Below, piece after piece: positions 50,641 to 61,172 of a stretch of 64,000 nt of DNA. The position numbers and the translations under genes are program-made. How positions within the stretch are numbered: position 1 is the first letter of the stretch; each line of letters starts with the position of its first letter. Source of the stretch: Charina bottae (taxonomy: Eukaryota; Chordata; Lepidosauria; Squamata; Charinaidae). Where the stretch lies: the NCBI GenBank assembly GCA_023362775.1, contig JALMGJ010000005.1, positions 67,849,463 through 67,913,462 on the forward strand, in the 5' to 3' direction. A model generated the notes under the pieces. It was not told the origin of the DNA and made no database searches. It saw only the letters and a list, made by a program, of their open reading frames with translations.

Positions 50641-53600
50641 ATGGACAGTATCAAAAGGCTAAAAGATATGACGCCGGAAGATGAGCCCCTCAGGTCGGAA
50701 GGTGTCCAAAATGCTACTGGGGAAGAGCAGAGGGCAATTCCGAGTAGCTCCAGAAAGTGTGAAACGGCTGGGCCAAAGCCGAAAGGACGCTCAGTTGTGG
50801 ATGTGTCTGGAAGTGGAAGGAAAGTCCGATGCTGTAAAGAACAATATTGCATAGGAACCTGGAATGTAAGAACTATGAATCAAGGTAAGCTGGATGTGGT
50901 CAAACATGAGATGACAAGATTGAACATCGACATATTGGGAATCAGCGAACTAAAATGGACAGGAATGGGCGAATTTAATTCAGGAGACCATTATATATAC
51001 TACTGTGGGCAAGAATCCCTTAGAAGAAATGGAGTAGCTCTCATAGTCAATAAAAGAGTGGGAAAGGCAGTACTGGGGTACAACCTCAAAAACGACAGAA
51101 TGCTTTCAGTTCGAATCCAAGGCAAACCATTCAACATCACAGTGATCCAAGTCTATGCCCCAACCACTGATGCCAAAGAAGCTGAAGTTGACCGGTTCTA
51201 TGAAGACCTACAACACCTTCTAGAACTAACACCAAAAAAAGATGTCCTTTTCATCATAGGGGACTGGAATGCTAAGGTAGGAAGTCAAAAAATAACCGGA
51301 ATAACAGGCAAGTTCGGCCTCGGAGTACAAAATGAAGCAGGGCAAAGGCTAATAGAGTTTTGTCAAGAGAACACGCTGGTCATAGCAAACACTCTTTTCC
51401 AACAACACAAGAGACGACTCTACACATGGACATCACCAGATGGTCAATACCGAAATCAGATTGATTATATACTTTGCAGCCAAAGATGGAGAAGCTCTAT
51501 ACAATCAGCAAAAACAAGACCTGGAGCTGACTGTGGCTCAGATCATGAGCTTCTTATTGCAAAATTTAGGCTTAAATTGAAGAATGTAGAGAAAACCACT
51601 AGACCAATCAGGTATGACCTAAATCATATCCCTTATGAATATACAGTGGAAGTGAGGAATAGATTTAAAGGATTAGATCTGGTAGACAGAGTGCCTGAAG
51701 AACTATGGATGGAGGTTCGTAACATTGTACAGGAGGCAGCAACTAAAACCATCCCAAAGAAAAAGAAATGCAAGAAAGCAAAGTGGCTGACTGATGAGGC
51801 TTTACAAATAGCTGAGGAAAGAAGGGAAGCAAAAGGCAAGGGAGAAAGGGAAAGATATAAACAACTGAATGCAGAATTCCAGAGAATAGCAAGGAGAGAT
51901 AAGAAGGCCTTCTTAAATGAACAATGCAAAGAAATCGAGGAAAACAATAGAATGGGGAAGACTAGAGATCTCTTCAAGAAAATCGGAGATATCAAGGGAA
52001 CGTTTTGTGCAAAGATGGGCATGATAAAGGACAAAAAAGGCAGGGACCTAACAGAAGCAGAAGAGATTAAGAAGAGGTGGCAAGAATACACAGAAGAACT
52101 ATACAAGAAAGATCTTAATATCCCTGATAAATACGATGGTGTGGTCACTGACCTTGAGCCGGACATCCTAGAGAGTGAAGTCAAGTGGGCCTTAGGAAGC
52201 ATTACTAACAACAAAGCTAGCGGAGAAGACAGTATCCCAGCTGAGCTATTTAAAATCCTAAAAGATGATGCTGTTAAAGTGCTGCACTCAATATGCCAAC
52301 AAATTTGGAAAACTCAACAGTGGCCACAGGATTGGAAAAGGTCAGTTTACGTTCCAATTCCAAAGAAAGGCAATGCCAAAGAATGTTCAAACTACCGTAC
52401 AATTGCGCTCATTTCACATGCCAGCAAGGTTATGCTCAAAATCCTACAAGCTAGGCTTCAGCAGCATGTGAACCGAGAACTACCAGAAGTGCAAGCTGGG
52501 TTTCGAAGAGGCAGAGGAACTAGAGATCAGATTGCCAACATTCGCTGGATCATGGAAAAAGCAAGAGAGTTCCAGAAAAACATCTACTTCTGCTTCATTG
52601 ACTACGCTAAAGCCTTTGATTGTGTGGATCACAACAAACTGTGGCAAATTCTTAAAGAGATGGGAGTACCAGACCACCTTACCTGTCTCCTGAGAAACCT
52701 GTATGTGGGTCAAGAAGCAACAGTTAGAACCGGACATGGAACAACCGACTGGTTCAAAATTGGGAAAGGAGTACGACAAGGCTGTATATTATCACCCTGC
52801 TTATTTAACTTATATGCAGAGTACATCATGAGAAATGCCGGGCTGGATGAATCACAAGCCGGAGTTAAGATTGCCGGGAAAAATATCAACAACCTCAGAT
52901 ATGCAGACGATACCACCCTAATGGCAGAAAGTGAAGAGGAACTAAAGAGCCTCTTGATGAGGGTGAAAGAGGAGAGTGCAAAAGCTGGCTTGAAACTCAA
53001 CATTAAAAAAACCCAGATCATGGCATCTGGTCCCATCACTTCCTGGCAAATAGAAGGGGAAGAAATGGAAGCAGTGACAGATTTTATTTTCTTGGGCTCC
53101 AAGATCACCGCAGACGGTGACTGCAGCCATGAAATTAAAAGACGCTTGCTCCTTGGAAGGAAAGCTATGGCAAACCTAGACAGCATATTAAAAAGCAGAG
53201 ACATCACCTTGCCGACAAAGGTCCGTATAGTTAAAGCTATGGTTTTTCCAGTAGCAATGTATGGCTGTGAGAGTTGGACCATAAGGAAGGCTGAGCGCCG
53301 AAGAATTGATGCTTTCGAGCTGTGGTGCTGGAGAAGACTCTTGAGAGTCCCTTGGACTGCAAGGAGGTCAAACCAGTCAATCCTAAAGGAAATCAACCCT
53401 GACTGCTCATTGGAAGGACAGATGCTGAAGCTGAAGCTCAAATACTTTGGCCACCTAATGAGAAGAGAGGACTCACTGGAAAAGACCCTGATGCTGGGAA
53501 AGACTGAGGGCAAAAGGAGAAGGGGACGGCAGAGGATGAGATGGTTAGATAGCATCACCGATGTAATGAACATGAATTTGAGTAAACTCCGGGAGACAGT

Positions 53601-53670
53601 GGAGGACAGGAAGGCCTGGCGTGCTATGGTCCATGAGGTCACGAAGAGTCGGACACGACTGAACGACTGA
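50641..53670 (+). CDS. BovB endonuclease-reverse transcriptase
   Basis: The frame is open from 50584 (a GTG); the first ATG is 50641, giving 1,009 residues. Residues below are counted from 50584. The AP-endonuclease domain has TWNVRT (92-97), SELKW with catalytic E122, VYAP (190-193), GDWNAK (226-231), SPDG (284-287), NQIDYI (291-296) and SDHELL (319-324). A basic linker PKKKKCKKAKW lies at 391-401. The RT has PIPKKG (591-596), SNYRTIAL (602-609), QAGFRRGRGT (637-646), FIDYAKAFD (671-679), RQGCILSP (731-738) and YADD (773-776). A C-terminal region has CESWT, WCWRRLLRVPWTARR and a GRRRRGRQRMRW-like basic stretch. It would nick target DNA and copy BovB RNA in the nucleus. All key residues are present. 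Confidence 0.95.
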   Translation: MDSIKRLKDMTPEDEPLRSEGVQNATGEEQRAIPSSSRKCETAGPKPKGRSVVDVSGSGRKVRCCKEQYCIGTWNVRTMNQGKLDVVKHEMTRLNIDILGISELKWTGMGEFNSGDHYIYYCGQESLRRNGVALIVNKRVGKAVLGYNLKNDRMLSVRIQGKPFNITVIQVYAPTTDAKEAEVDRFYEDLQHLLELTPKKDVLFIIGDWNAKVGSQKITGITGKFGLGVQNEAGQRLIEFCQENTLVIANTLFQQHKRRLYTWTSPDGQYRNQIDYILCSQRWRSSIQSAKTRPGADCGSDHELLIAKFRLKLKNVEKTTRPIRYDLNHIPYEYTVEVRNRFKGLDLVDRVPEELWMEVRNIVQEAATKTIPKKKKCKKAKWLTDEALQIAEERREAKGKGERERYKQLNAEFQRIARRDKKAFLNEQCKEIEENNRMGKTRDLFKKIGDIKGTFCAKMGMIKDKKGRDLTEAEEIKKRWQEYTEELYKKDLNIPDKYDGVVTDLEPDILESEVKWALGSITNNKASGEDSIPAELFKILKDDAVKVLHSICQQIWKTQQWPQDWKRSVYVPIPKKGNAKECSNYRTIALISHASKVMLKILQARLQQHVNRELPEVQAGFRRGRGTRDQIANIRWIMEKAREFQKNIYFCFIDYAKAFDCVDHNKLWQILKEMGVPDHLTCLLRNLYVGQEATVRTGHGTTDWFKIGKGVRQGCILSPCLFNLYAEYIMRNAGLDESQAGVKIAGKNINNLRYADDTTLMAESEEELKSLLMRVKEESAKAGLKLNIKKTQIMASGPITSWQIEGEEMEAVTDFIFLGSKITADGDCSHEIKRRLLLGRKAMANLDSILKSRDITLPTKVRIVKAMVFPVAMYGCESWTIRKAERRRIDAFELWCWRRLLRVPWTARRSNQSILKEINPDCSLEGQMLKLKLKYFGHLMRREDSLEKTLMLGKTEGKRRRGRQRMRWLDSITDVMNMNLSKLRETVEDRKAWRAMVHEVTKSRTRLND

Positions 53671-53689
53671 ACAACAACAAAGAATGTTC

Positions 53690-54981
53690 AAACTATCGAA
53701 CAGTGGCACTTATTTCACATGCCAGTAAGGTAATGCTCAAGATCTTGCAAGGTAGACTCCAGCAATTCATGGAGCGAGAATTGCCAGATGTACAAGCTGG
53801 GTTTAGAAAAGGCAGAGGAACTAGAGACCAAATTGCCAATATCCGCTGGATAATGGAGAAAACCAGGGAGTTTCAGAAAAACATCTATTTTTGTTTTATT
53901 GACTATTCTAAAGCCTTTGACTGTGTGGATCATAACAAATTGTGGCAAGTTCTTGGTGGTATGGGGATACCAAGTCATCTTGTCTGCCTCCTGAGGAATC
54001 TGTATAACAACCAAGTAGCAACGGTAAGAACAGAGCACGGAACAACGGACTGGTTTAAGATTGGGAAAGGAGTACGGCAGGGCTGTATACTCTCACCCTA
54101 TCTATTCAACCTGTACGCAGAACACATCATGCGACGTGCTGGGCTTGAGGAATCCAAGGCTGGAGTTAAAATCACTGGAAGAAACATTAACAATCTCAGA
54201 TATGCAGATGATACCACTTTGATGGCTGAAAGCGAGGAGGAGTTGAGGAGCCTTATGACGAAGGTGAAAGAAGAAAGTGCAAAAGCTGGGTTGCAGTTAA
54301 ACCTCAAAAAAACCAAGATTATGGCAACCAGCTTGATTGATAACTGGCAAATAGAGGGAGAAAAAGTGGAGGCAGTGACAGACTTTGTATTTCTAGGCGC
54401 AACGATTACTGCAGACGCTGACTGCAGCCAGGAAATCAGAAGATGTCTACTTCTTGGGAGGAGAGCAATGGCAAATCTTGATAAAATAGTTAAGAGCAGA
54501 GACATCACACTGACAACAAAGGTCCGCATAGTTAAAGCAATGGTATTCCCCGTAGTAACCTATGGCTGCGAGAGCTGGACCATCAGGAAGGCTGAGCGAA
54601 GGAAGATAGATGCTTTTGAACTGTGGTGTTGGAGGAAAATTCTGAGAGTGCCTTGGACTGCAAGAAGATCAAACCAGTCCATACTCCAGGAAATAAAGCC
54701 AGACTGCTCACTTGAGGGAATGATATTAAAGGCAAAACTGAAGTACTTTGGCCACGTAATGAGAAGACAGGATACCCTGGAGAAGATGCTGATGCTAGGG
54801 AAAGTGGAAGGCAAAAGGAAGAGGGGCCGACCAAGGGCAAGATGGATGGATGATATTCTGGAGGTGACAGACTCAACCATGGGGGAGCTGGGGATGGTGA
54901 CGGCCGACAGGAAGCTCTGGCGTGGGCTGGTCCATGAAGTCACGAAGAGTCGGAAGCGACTGAACGAATAAACAACAAAAA
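53690..54981 (+). pseudogene. RTE copy 2 ORF, RT palm to C-terminus
   Basis: It resumes after the BovB duplication with SNYRTVALISHASKVMLKIL and continues through QAGFRKGRGT, FIDYSKAFDCVDHNK, RQGCILSP, LRYADDTTLMAES and the thumb to WTARRSNQSIL and a stop at 54969. No internal stop occurs: the CGA retained near 53777 is the codon that became TGA in the 30-kb copy. It is inactive only through 5' truncation and the BovB insertion. Confidence 0.92.
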
Positions 54982-56749
54982 ATGAAGGTTGAATAAATAA
55001 GGAGAGAGAATACAGCCTTCTCTTTTGTTGACATGGAGCCAATCTCTTTTGCCATATTCCATCCAAACTGTGGCTCCTATCTTGTGTATAGGTATCATAT
55101 AAGGACAATGAGATGTTCTGGGATTCCCATTTTCCTAAGGACATTCCACAGGTTGACATGGTCAACACAGTTGAAGGCCTTTCTATAGTCTATGAAGCAC
55201 CTATTGATTTTTTTTTGTATTCTTCATCTTTCTGAATTATCCAACATGAGTCAGCAACAATGACTCATGTTCCTTGGTCTTTTCCAAAACTAGCTTGAAC
55301 ATTTGGCATTTCCTTTTCCATTTAGGCTGTAATCTGCATTGGACGATCCTAAACTTTATTTTCCTATCATGTGAAATTAAGGATATTTTGTGATTGTTTG
55401 CACACTCTGTTAAGTCTCCTTTCTTTGGTATTGTTATGTAGTCTGATTATGTCCCGTCTGTTGGCCATTGTGTCATTCTCCAGATTTGCTGACACACTTT
55501 AGTTAGAACTTTTACTGATTCTTCTTCTGTGGTTTGTCATATTTCTGTAGATACTCCATCAATTCTTGTAGCCTTCTCACTTGGTAATAACCAGAGTGCT
55601 AATCTAACTTCATGTTCTGGGACTAAAGTTTATTTGAATCAGTTACTATCTGTCCACTGGCATCCTTTACTATATCAATCTGAGGTTGAAATATATCTTC
55701 AGATATCTTTTTGAGGACTTTCCCTTGTTTCTCCATGTCTGTTTCCATTTCTGATGTTTTTACAGATATTGCTATAATACAGCTTCTTGTCTAACAGCTC
55801 TCTGAAATTATTTGTTAAGTTCCTTTCTGAGATCTTTGCCTTTCTTGGCTTTGGCTTCTCTTCTTGGCAATTTCCACCATCTGTTCTGACATCCAGTTCT
55901 GTTTCTTGGTTGTTGGCAGACTCTTTTCACATTCATCCTTAACAACTTCTATGATTTCATTTCACCGTTCCTCTGGCTCCTTATCAATGAGGTTCAGGAC
56001 TTCAAAGTACTTCCTGATAGTCTCCTTGAAAATGGTGGGTATATACTCAAGAGCATAAACTGGTTGGCTTTGTTTTTCCGCCTTAGCTTGGCCTGGAACT
56101 TACACATGAACATTTTGTGATCTGTTCCACAGATAGCCCCTGGTCACATCTTCGCTGTTCTAACTGAGCTCTTCCAACTTCTTGTACCAATAATATAGTC
56201 AATTTGATTTCTGTGTGCTCCATCTGGTGATGTCCGTATATATACAGTAGGTGTCATTTTGGTTGTTTGAAGAATGTGTTAGCAATGAAGACACTGCTGG
56301 ATTGGCAGAAATTGTTCCCCTGTTTCTTAAGATATATAGTATATATAGTACAACTTTGGATTTGAGTCTCCAACCACAAGCAGCCTATCTTGTCTTCATG
56401 TTCTCTTGCTTTCTGCTTGAATTTAACCATTAAACTAGTCGGCCTCCTTTTCTTCTGCATCAGTGATTGAACCATGAACTTGGATAACTATCATATTAAA
56501 AGGTTGTCAATGAAATCTAATTGATTTTCTTCAGTTATTGACTGCGTTGTGAACCCAAGTACTGTCTTTTCTATATCCTTTCTTATTATGAAAGCAACAT
56601 AATTCTGCCTTTGTTGTTTGTGTCCTGAGTAGTAAACACTATGATCTTCTAATTGAAAGTGTCAAATTTGAGTACATTTCAATTAGATGATACCAATTGT
56701 GTAGTCTATTCATTTCATCTTTTGCTGGGCTCCTGCTGAGAGCCCTGAA

Positions 56750-57600
56750 TACTGTAAATTCAAGCCCCTGAATAATTTCAGCTCTTGTTTCTCCAAAGAA
56801 CGTTTCTCATGTGCTGTTATTTATACAGTGGTATCACTGGTGAAAACTAGATTGCATCTTTATAATTCCATCAAGGGTTGACAGGGAGGTGGATTTAGCA
56901 ACTGGATAATTTCTTATCACTGGCTAGACTCAGGACATATGAGATAAAGCATTTTCCTTGACTGGGCAAATCAAGTCAGCCTCCTCAAAGAAGTAGGCTT
57001 TCAATTGCCCTAGAAATTATATAACACAGAGAATAGCGCTCAAGAAGAGGGAGGAAAGAAAGAGATGAAGAAGAAGGAACAGAAGCTAGCGGAGCAAATA
57101 AGTGCCGCCTCTCAACATACAACCAGAAAACTCAGATAATCTCCCACCAACCCTACAGTAAACCTTTAATGTAATGGAACTCAGTTTAACAGACTTTGGA
57201 TTTAACAACCAAAATTTGATGAATGGGGATATGCTGCAGTGAGCCCTTGGTGGTGGTGGCTGATGGAATGGAGAGAAGGTTCTGAGAAGAGAGGAGAGGT
57301 AGCGGGCCTGTAGGGTATGTAGCCCTGGGATCTTGGCAGTTGCTGAGGGGAGGGACAGAAAGGAAAGCACTGGGAGTGTTGGAGACAGGCGGACTGTTGG
57401 GATATGCTGTGTTGGGAGCTGCTAAGGAGAGAAATGGAAGGGGTGATGCCCACCCACCTCACTGTATTTATTGTTTTTGTTGTTAGGGGCAAGGTAAACC
57501 CTCATTTTATTGACATTCAGGCCTAAAGGACCCTCCTTTGCCCTTTTCAGTCTATCAAATTGTCTATCTGAACTCTGAACATGCTGAGATCCAAGAGCTT
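56750..57600. other. No gene recognised
   Basis: Antisense frames of 94-96 codons near 57086-57492 are serine- and proline-rich and lack known motifs. Nothing can be supported. Confidence 0.45.
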
Positions 57601-57602
57601 AT

Positions 57603-57722
57603 TGTTGTTGTGGGGAAAATAGGAGGAGGAAGGAGTATTAGGTATGTTCACCGCCTTGAGTTATTTATAAAAATAATAAAGGCGGGATAAAAATAATAAA
57701 TAAATAAATAAATAAATAAAAG
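57603..57722 (+). repeat. SINE tail fragment, L2 type
   Basis: TTGTTGTTGTGGGGAAAATA, GGAGGAGGAAGGAGTATTAG, CGCCTTGAGTTATTTATAAA and AAAGGCGGGATAAAAATAA, then (AAAT)n. This is the 3' part of the SINE at 17957, truncated at its 5' side. Confidence 0.85.
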
Positions 57723-57724
57723 AT

Positions 57725-58560
57725 AATAATTTAGTTCAGCTTGGATGACTGTCTTGATTTTATTTGGAATTCTCTCTGTGTGATTGTTGCTTCTTTTCCT
57801 TATATTTCCCTTTTTCTAATGAATTATTTTTTATTTCCAGAAATCTGGCTGTCTGAGTTTAATAAGTGAATTTTTCATTACATCCTCCCCACATCCTCCC
57901 CATATGCACAACACAGATATCTCTTGTGTTTGTGGTTTGGCACAAGGTTTCTTGAATTTTGTCTTTCTGGGTTTTGGGCAGGCAGATCCATTTTTTCCCC
58001 CTTTTCATTTCTATTGGGCTGAGCTGAAAGGGGAAGACCATAGTAGAAGTAATATAAACTCACCAGTTGGACAGACTTGGAAGCATCATAAAGTTCTACC
58101 TGACTGCTTGCCTATAGTATCTTTTACTGATAGCCTATAATAAGTGTCTTTTACTGAGGAACCTTGGAAGAAGGTTCTGTCAGTGAGGTTTTAAATCATC
58201 CCCCCCCCCCACGCCAGTTCATAACAACATGTAAATGTATGGTTATAATCACAATCACTATATGTGGTTTAGCTCTAGCTATAATTATCATTAGTACTAG
58301 TGCAGCTATAATGCTAAACAGAATTAGCTCCTAAACTAAAAATTAGGATTAGGGTTAAGGTTAGCCTATCCAAAGGGATGAGGACAACAAGGAACAAAGC
58401 CATGAATACTTGCACTTGACTTGTTGGGATCTGGTAAATCAGGGAATATTATATTTGCATGTACTCAGCACTGAAAACTAGAAAGGCAGATGTACTTACA
58501 ATATTTTTAGAGAGGTTTTTTTCCAAAGCACTGAATCAGATACTTGGACAATCAGCCATT
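57725..58560. other. No gene recognised
   Basis: A C-run lies at 58200-58210. No coding evidence. Confidence 0.45.
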
Positions 58561-58563
58561 TGC

Positions 58564-58918
58564 ATTAAAGAAGTATAAAAAGGTAAAGGTTCCCCTAGAG
58601 TCGTGTCTGACTCTAGGGGCCGGTGCTCATCTCCGTTTGTTAGCCGAAGAGCCAGCGTTGTCCGAAGACGCTTCCACGGTCATGTGGCCAGCATGACGCA
58701 TGCAGAACGCTGTTACCTACCCACCAAAGTGGTACCTATTCATCTACTTGCATTTGCATGCTTTTGAATTGCTAGGTTGGCAAGAGCTGGGGCTAGTGCG
58801 GGAGCTCACTCCGTCACGCGGGGCTAGGGATTCGAACCTCCGAACTTGCGATCTTCCGATCAACAAGCCTGGCGTCTTACCCGCTGAGCCACCACGCCCC
58901 TAGTATTAAAGAAGTATA
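58564..58918 (-). repeat. Sauria SINE, full length, perfect target duplication
   Basis: It occupies about 58578-58904 between perfect 14-bp copies of ATTAAAGAAGTATA (58564-58577 and 58905-58918). On the minus strand the head carries TGGCTCAGCGGGTAAGACGC (box A) and GGTTCGAATCCC (box B), then the core and the BovB-like tail GAGTCAGACACGACTC with ACCTTTACC. The intact duplications mark a fairly recent insertion. Confidence 0.93.
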
Positions 58919-58919
58919 C

Positions 58920-59980
58920 CAAAACTATAAACATTATATCTAACTTAAATTGCAAGAAAAAATATGCTGGATCATCAATACAGAACAGATGATCACCAAC
59001 AAAGTAATATATGCTGGATATTCTAAGTTTCCTCCTGAAATCCTGAAACAGTGATATTTTCTTGATGAAACCTCCAACAAACAAGGAGTTTCAGAATGAC
59101 ATTCAGCTTCTTTAAATAAAGAAAGAAAGAATGAGGATGAAACTGAAGAAAATGAGGCAAGATATTATCTTTTCATTGGCACATCATTTCTCAACACTGT
59201 TCCACTGGGTCAGCAACTCAGATACTTACTAGGAAAAGTTCCAGCAAGGAAAATATTTCTTCTAGAGAATTTTTCCCCATTATAACTGTGTATTTGTTCT
59301 CCTGTGCTGACCCTTTATTCAACTAAATGTTCTATATCATATTTCTAAATGGATATATAGGAAAAGAAAGAAGAGATTGTTCCAAAAATACCCTCCTTCC
59401 AGACAAGCAGCCATTATGGCCAGCCCTACCATTAGGCAGAATGAATCAAGCCTTTAAGTGGCAGATGCCAGCAAGAGAGACAGGAATGACATTAAGATAC
59501 TGAAAGTCAGAACTAATGCCAGGCAGAGAAAATCTCCTGTATTTCTTCTGCCCATTCTCACTCAATTTGATGAAAGAGAATATGCTTTCAAAATGTCTAA
59601 TAGGAAGAAGGTTCCAGAGTAACTCTCAACTTGACATGGGTTTTTCTTGCACTAATACAGTGATGAAATAGTCAAGAGATATATGTGAATGTCCTGCCTT
59701 TCGAATCATTTCTCCAGCAGGCTGCAGCCTCCTTGACTTCCCACATTTCAATTCAATCCCAAGGGAAGAGATCATGAGGGAACTTCTTCCATGGGGCTTT
59801 TTCAGAAGCAGTGCTACTGTCATCGTTCTAGGGAGTCCTGTCCCTGAGAAATATCTGAAGAACTTTTCTTCTCCCTGGAGAAATTAAAAGAAATCATCCA
59901 TCCAATTTCCTTGCCCCCAGATTTGGTGGAGAATTTTGAAAGGGCATTTTTGCTTAGACCTACTCGGAACTGGGTGCGTG
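58920..59980. other. No gene recognised
   Basis: AT-rich sequence with no open frame of note and no transposon ends visible. Confidence 0.45.
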
Positions 59981-60122
59981 CCCTGGACCAGTGTTTCTCA
60001 ACCTTGGCCACTTTAAGATGTGTGGACTTCAATTCCCAGAAACCCCCAGCCAGCGTAAGTCCACGCATCTTAAAGTAGCCAAGGTTGAGAAACACTGTGC
60101 TATAGAATCGTATTGTTTATAG

Positions 60123-60778
60123 CAGGGGTCGGCAAGCTGTAGTCCACGGCCCACTGGTGGGCCGCGGGCTGTTAGTAAGTGGGCCGCAGGCTGAGCCCTC
60201 ATGGTGGTGGAAGCGCGCACGCAGCGAGGCTTTTCACCTCCCTGCCGGAACCAAGGGCATTTTTGGGGTCTGGCAGGGAGGCAAAAAGCCACGCCCCACA
60301 CGCGCACGCTGCCGCCGCCACGAGGGGAGGCTGATTGGCAGGGGTGCTCCTTGGCCCGCCTCCGCTTCCCTGCCGCACAGCTGATCGGCGCGGGCGGGTG
60401 CCCCGGGGTGGAGAATCTCTGCGCCGATCAGCTGTGCGGCGGGGAAGCCATAGGGGCTGAAAAAAACGCAGGGAGCAAAAGTGGGGGGAGGAAAGGTCCG
60501 CCCCGCGCCCCGCCATGGTGCCCCTTCGAAAGGGCAGGCTCTGGTGATCCCGAAAATGCCCTTGGTTCCACACACAGAGCGGCAAGTCTGCAAACCCCGC
60601 CCCCATCCATCCGATTGGCTGCCGCCTGCAAACCCCACCCCATCTGTCTGATTGGCTGTCGCCCGCAAACCCCACCCCCTGTCCTATTGGCTGCCACCTG
60701 CAAACCCCGCCCCCTGGTCCTTGGAAATTTTTTTCCAACGGAGGTGGTCCCTGATGGAAAAAAGGTTGCCGACCCCTG
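60123..60778. mobile_element. GC-rich non-autonomous hAT (656 bp) with CCAAT/GC-box repeats
   Basis: The termini are CAGGGGTCGGCAAGCTGTAG and GGTTGCCGACCCCTG, with a perfect 8-bp duplication GTTTATAG (60115-60122, 60779-60786) carrying the central TA. The interior is very GC-rich. From 60585 to 60715 a unit of about 30-40 bp, CTGCAAACCCCGCCCC plus GATTGGCTGCCG, is repeated four times, giving alternating GC boxes and CCAAT boxes (ATTGG). Long alanine-, arginine- and proline-rich frames here are compositional artefacts. No transposase. Confidence 0.88.
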
Positions 60779-60994
60779 GTTTATAGCACACAACATTCTA
60801 AACTATGGTTTTTTTAGTTATTTTTTATTGACTGGGTTCACAAAATGGGCTGTGTCATAAACTAAAACCACAGTGGGTGGGATTGCTCAATATGCTAAGG
60901 CTAACCAAACCAAACACATAATGGCTTAATCGGATGTGGAATTCAGCCATTCAATGGGTTTGCAGCACGCACTAAACAATAAACCATGGTTTTA

Positions 60995-61172
60995 TTTATT
61001 TATTTATTTAATTAAATTTATATTACCGCCCATCTCCCCTATCGGGGACCCTGGGCGGTTCACAATAAAACATAATTAAAAAAGATAAATATAAAATTAC
61101 AATAAATAAATAATATAGAATCCAAGTATAAAAGATGTTAAAAATGGAGTACTGGGAGGCTTCATGGGACCA
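60995..61172 (-). pseudogene. CR1-type LINE 3' tail
   Basis: On the minus strand it reads TTGTGAACCGCCCAGGGTCC, CGATAGGGGAGATGGGCGGT, AATATAAATTTAATTAAATA and (AAAT)n, the standard 3' end of reptile CR1 elements. GTTTTA flanks both sides, and the copy at 14190 shows the empty site GGTTTTAAAGCC. Confidence 0.8.

Larger units (their letters stand above)
50480..53678 (+). mobile_element. Full-length BovB LINE with uninterrupted ORF (3,199 bp)
   Basis: It is flanked by an 11-bp duplication AAAGAATGTTC (50469-50479 and 53679-53689). The 5' end starts with a structured segment and the 3' end is ACTGAACGACTGAACAACAA. One ORF without stop covers nearly the whole length. The protein closely resembles the BovB protein of ruminants as I know the family, which fits the established horizontal spread of BovB between squamates and mammals. 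It is inserted in RTE copy 2. It is a candidate source copy for BovB and for BovB-tailed SINEs. Confidence 0.95.
49683..54994 (+). mobile_element. RTE copy 2, 5'-truncated, split by BovB
   Basis: The element occupies 49696-54981 between 13-bp copies of ATGAAGGTTGAAT (49683-49695 and 54982-54994). It begins at the position equal to 31398 of the 30-kb RTE, so it is 5'-truncated and lacks the endonuclease. It belongs to the same family as that copy, with few differences. The coding region is open on both sides of the BovB insertion. It landed in the ancient antisense RTE. Confidence 0.93.
48541..56745 (-). pseudogene. Ancient RTE-clade LINE, antisense, in four pieces
   Basis: Read on the minus strand the pieces align with BovB in order. 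The first, 56745-54995, has counterparts of YYCGQ-RRNG, a TSPDGAHRNQIDYI block (about 56230-56190), CQQIW-TQWP, IPKKG, LISH, FIDYRKAFNCVDHVNLWNVL (about 55200-55140) and GCIFS. The second, 49695-49571, has a degraded NINNLRYADD counterpart. The third, 49075-48945, is like MRVKEESAKAGLKLNIKK. The fourth, 48715-48541, has IDGAGFEMVDSFYFLESTIN and YHRLALGR, the thumb. The gaps are filled by RTE copy 2 (49696-54994), a DNA transposon relic and a SINE. Many stops are present; this is the oldest layer. Confidence 0.8.

Noticed and set aside
51633..53642. Long antisense frames of 193 and 310 codons under the BovB ORF, and similar ones at 31523, 49820 and 54560
   Set aside because: They are mirror frames of the real RTE ORFs, serine- and leucine-rich, recurring wherever the RTE coding sequence occurs.
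60157..60860. Frames of up to 219 codons on both strands
   Set aside because: They fall within the GC-rich hAT at 60123-60778 and its CCAAT/GC-box repeats. Repetitive proline, alanine and arginine content marks them as compositional artefacts.
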